Source: Paracoccaceae bacterium (GTDB lineage: Bacteria; Pseudomonadota; Alphaproteobacteria; Rhodobacterales; Rhodobacteraceae). Taken from it: 5,211 bases of DNA. The DNA is taken from the NCBI GenBank assembly GCA_902525995.1, contig CABZJG010000135.1, positions 1 to 5,211 of the forward strand. The letters run 5' to 3'. Each line of letters starts with the position of its first letter. Position 1 is the first letter of the stretch. The notes under the pieces are model-generated. The model was given only the letters and a program-made list of their open reading frames with translations. It did not search any database and was not told the origin of the DNA. Shown here in pieces: positions 1 to 4,784 of this stretch. The translations under genes were made by a program, and so were the position numbers.

Positions 1-1347
1 GGTTTTCGAATAGTCGCCATTAATGAAGCAGATTGCTACCGTATTCTTGGGATTATTCATCGGCGTTGGCGCGCTGTTCCTGGGCGATTTAAAGACTACA
101 TTAGCCAACCGAAATCGAATGGTTACAGATCTATTCACACCACTGTCTCGGGCCGTGACGGAAAACGGGTTGAAGTCCAAATTCGCACCCAACAGATGCA
201 CGATGTCGCCGAAAGTGGTGTGGCCGCACATTGGTCTTATCGAGATGGTGTGCGCAGTGAAAACCCTTTTACAGTAGATCCATATGACTGGATAAAATCT
301 TTAATTGAACAATTTGATGCAGAGGAAGATCATGATGCATTTCTAGAGGCGGTAAAGCTAGAAATGTATACTGATAAGGTTTTCTGCTTTACCCCAAAAG
401 GCGATGTTATCAAATTGCCCAAAGGCGCTACGCCAATAGATTTTGCCTACGCAATTCATACGCGAATCGGCAACGGATGCGTTGGTGCAAAAGTCGATGG
501 ATTAAGAGTCCCTTTGTGGACAAGATTGAGAAATGGCCAATCTATCGAGGTGATTACAGCACAAGGTCAAAATCCACAGGGCACTTGGCTGGAAATGGCC
601 GAAACCGGGAAAGCAAAGACAGCTATTCGGCGTGCTTTACGCGAGGCTGACAAACAAAAGCATATCGTGATGGGCCAAGAGTTAGCGAGAGCAGCTTTTG
701 AGCATGTTGGAAAAAAAGCAACTGACAAGGCACTTTCTACTGCAGCGAAGAAAATGCGTATTCCGAGCAGGGAAGAATTACTAGCAAGGTTAGGCAGTGC
801 TGAACTTCGGTCTCGTAATGTCGTTCAGTCGGTTTACCCTGAATTGGCATCCGACCAGCAGCCCGTTGTAGACAGTCGCCGTGCTGTGATTGGTTTGGCA
901 CCGGGGCAATCCTTTAACCGATCTCCTTGTTGTCAAGCGCTTCCTGGGGAACGGATTATTGGCATTGCTGCCCACGGTCAGGGTGTTGCCGTGCATACGA
1001 TCGATTGTGAGGTTTTGGTAAGCTATGAAAATAAACCAGACCTTTGGTTGGATTTGCATTGGCATTCTGGAAAACATGCCGCAGTTTACCCTGTGACCTT
1101 GGATTTAACTATTAGCAATGACGCCGGCGTATTGGGGCGAATCTGTACCTTAATTGGAGAGCAGTTAGCAAATATCTCTGACCTTGAGTTTGTTGAAAGA
1201 AACCCAGATTTCTATCGCCTGAACATGAATGTTGACCTCAGAGACATTGAGCATCTTCACGCTGTTACAACAGTTCTGGAAGCAGAAGGTCAAGTGGCCA
1301 CAGTTGCCCGTTTACGCCGAGGTCAAGCTAGCGTAAGTGAACCCTAG
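1..1347 (+). CDS. spoT: Bifunctional (p)ppGpp synthetase/hydrolase (RelA/SpoT homologue), 5'-truncated by window edge
   Basis: Makes and degrades the alarmone (p)ppGpp in the cytoplasm (stringent response). The frame is open from base 1, so the gene begins outside the window; 448 residues are visible, and by comparison with about 700-residue family members roughly 260 are missing, including the whole HD hydrolase domain. Visible order (window residue numbers): the second part of the synthetase domain, with the RFKD motif at 29-32, PKSNGYRSIH at 37-46, EVQIRT at 58-63 and AAHW at 75-78; a TGS domain at about 127-187; a helical linker; the conserved-cysteine module with CC at 310-311, PGERIIG and a closing VHTIDC; and a C-terminal ACT domain at about 367-428. 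In the family, RxKD marks bifunctional Rel/SpoT enzymes, whereas EL. coli-type monofunctional RelA has ExDD, so this should be the bifunctional type. An internal ATG at 196 lies inside the synthetase domain and is not the start. DUF2062 follows after 17 nt. The symbol rsh or rel would serve equally well. Confidence 0.96.
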   Translation, partial: GFRIVAINEADCYRILGIIHRRWRAVPGRFKDYISQPKSNGYRSIHTTVSGRDGKRVEVQIRTQQMHDVAESGVAAHWSYRDGVRSENPFTVDPYDWIKSLIEQFDAEEDHDAFLEAVKLEMYTDKVFCFTPKGDVIKLPKGATPIDFAYAIHTRIGNGCVGAKVDGLRVPLWTRLRNGQSIEVITAQGQNPQGTWLEMAETGKAKTAIRRALREADKQKHIVMGQELARAAFEHVGKKATDKALSTAAKKMRIPSREELLARLGSAELRSRNVVQSVYPELASDQQPVVDSRRAVIGLAPGQSFNRSPCCQALPGERIIGIAAHGQGVAVHTIDCEVLVSYENKPDLWLDLHWHSGKHAAVYPVTLDLTISNDAGVLGRICTLIGEQLANISDLEFVERNPDFYRLNMNVDLRDIEHLHAVTTVLEAEGQVATVARLRRGQASVSEP

Positions 1348-1354
1348 AAAAGAT

Positions 1355-1359
1355 AGAGG
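1355..1359 (+). promoter_or_regulatory. Ribosome-binding site for the DUF2062 gene
   Basis: AGAGG lies five bases upstream of the TTG at 1365, directly after the rsh stop codon. It supports the rare TTG start; the only other upstream codons in that frame before the in-frame stop at 1338-1340 are not ATG, GTG or TTG. Confidence 0.55.
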
Positions 1360-1364
1360 TTCGT

Positions 1365-2015
1365 TTGGTATTTAAGCGTCGCGATAAAAGGTCTGCCTTT
1401 ACAGTCTTATTTGGTACTTTGTGGCCAAAAGGAGGATGGTCGCGTGCTTTCCAATACGTCAAGCATAGACTTCGTAGGTTGCCGGATACCCCCGAGCGTA
1501 TTGCGCGGGGAATAGCCGCGGGAGTTTTTGCAACTTTCACACCTCTTTATGGGCTTCATTTTATTGTTGCTGTGGTTATCGCCCGGATTTCAAATGGTAA
1601 CATTCTTGCCTCACTTCTGGGAACATTTTTTGGAAATCCACTTACGTATTTTCCCATTGGCGTCATATCAATAAAAACTGGAAATTTTATATTGGGCAAT
1701 CAAACTGACAACTTAGAAAATGGTCGTTCGTTTGTTGGAAAGTTTGTTGATGCAGGGCGTGATTTGCAGACCAATATGTGGTCTGTATTTTCTGGCAAGC
1801 CTGTTGATTGGTCAAATGTATTCCTTTTTTATGACGAGGTTTTCTTTCCTTTCTTGATGGGCGGGATAGCGCCTGGCGTGGTAATTTCCACCATCGCTTA
1901 CTTTTTGACTGTTCCAATAATTCGAGCCTATCAAAAACGGCGCAAGGGCGCATTGCGAGAAAAACTTCTGTCGTTGAAAAAAAAGAAGCCTAAATCAAAT
2001 GACGAAACAGTATAA
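1365..2015 (+). CDS. DUF2062 family membrane protein of unknown function
   Basis: A 216-residue integral membrane protein; the match to DUF2062 is by recognition, and no biochemical role is known to me. The start is TTG (1365), chosen because it gives MVFKRR, the N-terminus I associate with alphaproteobacterial members, and has AGAGG five bases upstream. Layout: a basic N-terminus with the stretch RAFQYVKHRLRRLPDTPERIARGI (split here: RAFQYVKHRLRR at 28-39 then LPDTPERIARGI at 39-50); a hydrophobic region at about 49-75; the family-type GNILASLL...FFGNPLT segment at 78-94 leading into another hydrophobic stretch to about 110; a polar loop at about 111-150; a hydrophobic segment at about 152-187; then a strongly basic tail (KRRKG, KKKKPK). 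The basic ends suggest cytoplasmic termini, which is inference. It sits 17 nt after rsh and is probably co-transcribed with it. The middle of the gene is more A+T-rich than its neighbours. Confidence 0.88.
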   Translation: MVFKRRDKRSAFTVLFGTLWPKGGWSRAFQYVKHRLRRLPDTPERIARGIAAGVFATFTPLYGLHFIVAVVIARISNGNILASLLGTFFGNPLTYFPIGVISIKTGNFILGNQTDNLENGRSFVGKFVDAGRDLQTNMWSVFSGKPVDWSNVFLFYDEVFFPFLMGGIAPGVVISTIAYFLTVPIIRAYQKRRKGALREKLLSLKKKKPKSNDETV

Positions 2016-2027
2016 GCTCTATAGAAT
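1999..2027 (+). promoter_or_regulatory. Candidate sigma-70-type promoter for pdxJ-acpS
   Basis: ATGACG (1999-2004) and TAGAAT (2022-2027) are separated by exactly 17 bases and match the TTGACA/TATAAT consensus at 4 and 5 of 6 positions. The -35 overlaps the end of the DUF2062 coding region and the -10 lies in the 41-base gap before pdxJ. A start near 2034 would leave a leader of about 23 bases. This is pattern matching only; such matches also arise by chance in A+T-rich DNA. Confidence 0.33.
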
Positions 2028-2056
2028 AGCTGCACCAGAAAAATGGATTTAGGGGT

Positions 2057-2812
2057 ATGCGGTATTTAGGAAAACTTAGGCTCGGTGTGAATATAGACCA
2101 TGTCGCTACCGTGAGGAATGCGCGAGGATCGGCCTATCCTGATCCCATTCGGGCCGCACTTATAGCAGAAGAGGCGGGCGCTGATGGAATTACCGCTCAT
2201 TTGAGAGAGGACCGCAGGCACATTTCCGATGAGGACATCAATCGGTTGATGGAAACATTGAGCGTTCCTTTGAATTTTGAAATGGCCGCAACAGATGAAA
2301 TGCAAAAAATTGCTTTGCGCCATAAGCCCCATGCCGTTTGTATCGTGCCCGAAAAACGCGAGGAAAGAACAACCGAAGGTGGTTTAGACGTCGTGCAAGA
2401 TGACAACAGGCTGGCGCATTTCATCGCGCCTTTGCGCGAGGCTGGTAGCCGAGTTTCAATTTTTATTGCCGCAGACCAACGACAGATTGATGCGGCAAAG
2501 CGTATTGGGGCGCAAGTTATCGAGCTTCATACCGGCGCATATTGCGACTTGTATGCAGAAGGTAGGCTTGAAGAAAGTGATGCTGAGTTGGAGCGCTTAC
2601 GCGAGATGTCCTCATATGCACATTCCTTAGGGCTTGAAGTACATGTTGGTCATGGTTTGACCTATGAAACAGTACAACCAGTTTCGGCTTTCCCAGAAGT
2701 GATGGAACTGAATATTGGGCACTTTTTGATCGGCGAGGCTATTTTTCTTGGGTTGAAACCAGCAATTTCTGAAATGCGCCGTTTGATGGATGAGGCGCGC
2801 GGTTTGTCATGA
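2057..2812 (+). CDS. pdxJ: Pyridoxine 5'-phosphate synthase PdxJ
   Basis: Condenses 3-amino-1-hydroxyacetone phosphate (3-amino-2-oxopropyl phosphate) with 1-deoxy-D-xylulose 5-phosphate to give pyridoxine 5'-phosphate, the last ring-forming step of the DXP-dependent vitamin B6 pathway, in the cytoplasm. At 251 residues it is of family length, a single TIM-barrel domain. Recognisable blocks: LGVNIDHVATVRNARG (9-24), GADGITAHLREDRRH (41-55), FEMA (74-77), VPEKREERTTEGGLD (97-111), IELHTG (155-160), VGHGLTY (197-203) and ELNIGHFLIGEA (217-228). By alignment from memory with the E. coli enzyme, H48, E75 and H199 correspond to catalytic H45, E72 and H193. ATG 2057 is the only sensible in-frame start: it leaves a short leader before the conserved first strand, although the ribosome-binding sequence is awkwardly placed. 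The stop overlaps the acpS start by four bases. PLP supply is otherwise unrelated to the neighbours; the pdxJ-acpS pairing is widespread in proteobacteria. Confidence 0.97.
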   Translation: MRYLGKLRLGVNIDHVATVRNARGSAYPDPIRAALIAEEAGADGITAHLREDRRHISDEDINRLMETLSVPLNFEMAATDEMQKIALRHKPHAVCIVPEKREERTTEGGLDVVQDDNRLAHFIAPLREAGSRVSIFIAADQRQIDAAKRIGAQVIELHTGAYCDLYAEGRLEESDAELERLREMSSYAHSLGLEVHVGHGLTYETVQPVSAFPEVMELNIGHFLIGEAIFLGLKPAISEMRRLMDEARGLS

Positions 2813-3210
2813 TCCTCGGCGTTGGAACTGATCTGGCGAATATTGAACGGATCGTGGGCGTTCTAGAACGCCATGGAGACAGGTTTCGAAACCGCGTATT
2901 TACAGAAATTGAGCAAAAAAAAGCAGAGCGCAGAAAAGACACTGCAGGAACATATGCCAAACGCTGGGCAGCAAAAGAGGCCTGTTCAAAAGCCCTTGGT
3001 ACAGGCTTGCGAATGGGCATTGCTTGGAAGGATATGGCCGTTAGAAACCTAAAAACGGGTCAACCAGTCATGGAGGTGTCGGGCTGGGCGGATGAGCGTT
3101 TGCGAGACATGACGCCAAAAGGCCATGAAGCCATTATTCACGTTACATTGACAGACGATCATCCTTGGGCGCAGGCTTTTGTTGTCATTGAGGCAAGACC
3201 TCTGGCTTGA
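2809..3210 (+). CDS. acpS: Holo-[acyl-carrier-protein] synthase AcpS
   Basis: Transfers the 4'-phosphopantetheine arm from coenzyme A to a serine of apo-ACP, activating it for fatty acid synthesis; cytoplasmic, Mg2+-dependent, a trimer in the AcpS class. At 133 residues it is of normal length. The N-terminal GVGTDLANIERI (4-15) carries the metal-binding D8, and the second signature WAAKEACSKALGTG (53-66) carries E57, equivalent to the second metal ligand; the C-terminal part ends in the usual hydrophobic strand (AFVVIEA). The start ATG overlaps the pdxJ stop (ATGA). The nearest Shine-Dalgarno-like GAGG is 13 bases upstream, which is far, so translation probably depends on coupling to pdxJ (inference). 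A perfect 16-bp palindrome lies within codons 17-22, and an A8 run lies within the Gln-Lys-Lys codons near residue 36. Confidence 0.97.
   Translation: MILGVGTDLANIERIVGVLERHGDRFRNRVFTEIEQKKAERRKDTAGTYAKRWAAKEACSKALGTGLRMGIAWKDMAVRNLKTGQPVMEVSGWADERLRDMTPKGHEAIIHVTLTDDHPWAQAFVVIEARPLA
2857..2872. repeat. Perfect 16-bp palindrome inside acpS
   Basis: GGCGTTCTAGAACGCC equals its own reverse complement, centred between 2864 and 2865; the symmetry does not extend outward. As RNA it could form a 6-bp stem with a CUAG loop. It lies about 50 bases into acpS. The palindrome is seen directly; any function is unknown. Confidence 0.9.
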
Positions 3211-3235
3211 CACATAGGCGCCAAATGATCATGTA
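3207..3235 (+). promoter_or_regulatory. Candidate promoter for lepB-rnc-era
   Basis: A perfect -35 consensus TTGACA (3207-3212) overlaps the acpS stop codon. At a 17-base spacing the -10 position reads CATGTA (3230-3235), a poor match, so support rests mainly on the -35. Alphaproteobacterial sigma-70 promoters often have a conserved TTGAC and a loose -10. The 51-base gap has no terminator-like hairpin, only the short palindromes GGCGCC (3217-3222) and ATGATCAT (3225-3232). Confidence 0.3.
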
Positions 3236-3250
3236 GCGATTATCTTATTC

Positions 3251-3256
3251 AGGAGA
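3251..3256 (+). promoter_or_regulatory. Ribosome-binding site for lepB
   Basis: AGGAGA ends five bases before the ATG at 3262. It is the strongest Shine-Dalgarno sequence in the window and fixes the lepB start; lepB is the one gene here with a well-formed independent initiation region. Confidence 0.8.
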
Positions 3257-3261
3257 AGCCG

Positions 3262-4101
3262 ATGGCGACTGAAGCCAAAAAAAAACCAAATTCCATATTA
3301 GAGACAATTAAAACCATTGTGTATGCATTGCTTTTGGCAGGAATTTTTAGATCCTTGTTCTTTCAGCCGTTCTGGATTCCATCGGGTTCAATGAAAGAAA
3401 CCCTGCTTATAGGTGATTTTCTATTTGTAAATAAAATGGCCTATGGATATTCCTACGCTTCCTGTCCAAGTGTGATTATCCCCAGATTTGGCATTAATGT
3501 AGATGCGAAAGATATTTGTGGGTTCCTGAGGAAAGACAACAAACGCTTGTTCGCAGGCACGCCTGAAAGGGGAGACGTCGTTGTTTTTCGCCACCCAGTT
3601 ACTGGTAGGGATTATATCAAAAGGTTGATTGGACTTCCGGGCGATAAAGTTCAAATGAAAGAGGGCCTTCTTCATATCAACGGAAAGCCGGTTGAAATGG
3701 AAGCGGATGGCATTTTCAAAGAATTAATGGCGCCACAAGGATCATTTGGCAATCGGCCGCGTTGTTCAAATGGCGCTGTTGGAACTGGCGCTATATGTGA
3801 AAAGGAACGGTTCGTCGAAACCTTACCCAATGGCGTTTTACATACTACTTTGAACATCGGAAAAAGGCCCAGTGACTCAACGCCTGTCTTTACTGTTCCA
3901 ACTGGTGAATATTTTTTCATGGGTGATAATCGCGATAACTCAACAGACAGCCGAATGCGCCAGAAGGCTGGAGGTGTTGGATTTGTGAAGTTTGAAGATC
4001 TGGTTGGCCGTGCAGATCGGGTTATGTTTTCGTCGGGAGGCCGGTCGATGTTTTTCTTCTGGACGTGGCGCAGCGATCGGTTTTTTAAGAGGATAGAGTG
4101 A
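3262..4101 (+). CDS. lepB: Signal peptidase I (leader peptidase) LepB
   Basis: Membrane-bound serine protease (Ser/Lys dyad, S26 family) that removes signal peptides from proteins exported by Sec or Tat, acting on the outer face of the cytoplasmic membrane. It has 279 residues. A Lys-rich cytoplasmic N-terminus (residues 4-8) precedes a single membrane segment at about 13-35, unlike the two segments of E. coli LepB. Box B, IPSGSMKETL (39-48), has the nucleophile S43; ERGDVVVFRHP (102-112) and DYIKRLIGLPGDKV (117-130) supply the general-base lysine K120; FFMGDNRDNSTDSR (218-231) is the last family box. The periplasmic part contains four cysteines, C68, C86, C168 and C179, the first pair lying in an insert between box B and the RGDVVVF box. 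The start ATG follows a good AGGAGA. The stop codon overlaps the rnc GTG start (GTGA). An A9 run encodes Lys6-Lys8. Confidence 0.97.
   Translation: MATEAKKKPNSILETIKTIVYALLLAGIFRSLFFQPFWIPSGSMKETLLIGDFLFVNKMAYGYSYASCPSVIIPRFGINVDAKDICGFLRKDNKRLFAGTPERGDVVVFRHPVTGRDYIKRLIGLPGDKVQMKEGLLHINGKPVEMEADGIFKELMAPQGSFGNRPRCSNGAVGTGAICEKERFVETLPNGVLHTTLNIGKRPSDSTPVFTVPTGEYFFMGDNRDNSTDSRMRQKAGGVGFVKFEDLVGRADRVMFSSGGRSMFFFWTWRSDRFFKRIE
4088..4093 (+). promoter_or_regulatory. Ribosome-binding site for rnc
   Basis: AGAGGA, inside the last codons of lepB, ends four bases before the GTG at 4098. It supports GTG as the rnc start, overlapping the lepB stop codon. Confidence 0.6.
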
Positions 4102-4784
4102 AGCTTTCCGCCGATCTTATCAGTTTTCAAGCCCGTTTAGGCTATGAGTTTGACCATCCTAAGCTGCTGATCGAAGCTGTGACGCACTCTTCTATGAGTT
4201 CGCAGACGCGTAGTGATAATCAAAGGCTTGAGTTTTTAGGAGACCGTGTGCTTGGTTTGGTTATAGCGCAGGCACTTTTTGAGAAAGACATGGATGCAAA
4301 AGAAGGGTTATTGGCGCCCAGATTTAATACTCTTGTGCGCAAAGAAACATGTGCAGAAGTGGCCCAGAAAATAGATTTGGGGTCGGTTCTAAAACTGGGC
4401 CGCTCTGAAATGGTTTCAGGTGGGCGCCGTAAGCAAGCAGTTCTAGGCGATGCAATGGAAGCGATCATTGCCGCGGTTTATATTGATGGTGGTCTCAGCA
4501 AAGCAGAGAAGATAATTCTTGCACTTTGGGGGCAGCGTATTAAGGCGGTTAAATCTGATGCGCGCGATGCTAAGACAGCTTTGCAAGAGTGGGCCCAAGC
4601 GCGGGGATTAAACCCACCAATTTATGAAACGATGTCTCGTAAAGGCCCGGATCATGCGCCGGTATTTGAAATTGAAGTGAGGCTGGAAACTGGCGAAAAG
4701 CAACAAGCAAGTGCCGGGACCAAACGAAAAGCTGAGCAAGCTGCTGCAAGTGCATTGCTGCAAGATTTAGGGGCTACTGAATGA
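4098..4784 (+). CDS. rnc: Ribonuclease III
   Basis: Double-strand-specific endoribonuclease that processes rRNA precursors and structured mRNAs; a cytoplasmic homodimer needing Mg2+. It has 228 residues, normal for the family. The N-terminal catalytic domain (about 5-150) has the signature NQRLEFLGDRVL at 41-52, with E45 and D49 as acidic metal-site residues, and LGDAMEAIIAAVYID at 116-130, with D118 and E121 completing the set. The C-terminal double-stranded-RNA-binding domain spans about 157-223 (DAKTALQEWAQ at its start, GTKRKAEQAAASALL near its end). The start is GTG, overlapping the lepB stop, with AGAGGA four bases upstream. Because the gene starts within lepB there is no separate leader in which an E. 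coli-like self-cleavage hairpin could sit. The position equivalent to E. coli E38 is Q42; I regard this as ordinary for alphaproteobacteria. Its stop overlaps the era start. Confidence 0.97.
   Translation: MKLSADLISFQARLGYEFDHPKLLIEAVTHSSMSSQTRSDNQRLEFLGDRVLGLVIAQALFEKDMDAKEGLLAPRFNTLVRKETCAEVAQKIDLGSVLKLGRSEMVSGGRRKQAVLGDAMEAIIAAVYIDGGLSKAEKIILALWGQRIKAVKSDARDAKTALQEWAQARGLNPPIYETMSRKGPDHAPVFEIEVRLETGEKQQASAGTKRKAEQAAASALLQDLGATE
4769..4773 (+). promoter_or_regulatory. Ribosome-binding site for era
   Basis: AGGGG, inside the last codons of rnc, lies seven bases upstream of the era ATG at 4781. The spacing is ideal and it supports that start. Confidence 0.65.

Noticed and set aside
196..198. 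ATG 196 as the start of a short rsh gene
   Set aside because: The frame is open to base 1 and the residues before it are clear synthetase-domain sequence, so it is an internal methionine.
23..277. An 84-codon ORF starting MKQIATVF with a signal-peptide look
   Set aside because: It lies in another frame of the rsh synthetase domain, which is unambiguous in frame 1 (RFKD, PKSNGYRSIH, EVQIRT).
1348..1364. Promoter or terminator between rsh and the DUF2062 gene
   Set aside because: Seventeen bases hold only a ribosome-binding sequence; no hexamer pair or hairpin is visible.
2845..2869. GAAC/GTTC motifs near the acpS palindrome as a LexA (SOS) box
   Set aside because: The alphaproteobacterial LexA box is GTTC-N7-GTTC or GAAC-N7-GAAC; here the GAAC copies are 21 bases apart, so the spacing does not fit.
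4074..4086. CGATCGG followed by six Ts, resembling an intrinsic terminator
   Set aside because: There is no adequate G+C stem before the T run; it lies in lepB codons just before the rnc start, where termination would cut off rnc-era.
3672..4130. A 152-codon antisense ORF opposite lepB
   Set aside because: Its product resembles nothing and is Pro/Ser/Arg-rich as expected of a reverse-frame shadow; lepB on the other strand is certain.
4743..4763. Direct repeat GCTGCAAG near the end of rnc
   Set aside because: It follows from similar amino acids (Ala-Ala-Ser and Leu-Gln-Asp codons) over eight bases; chance is enough.
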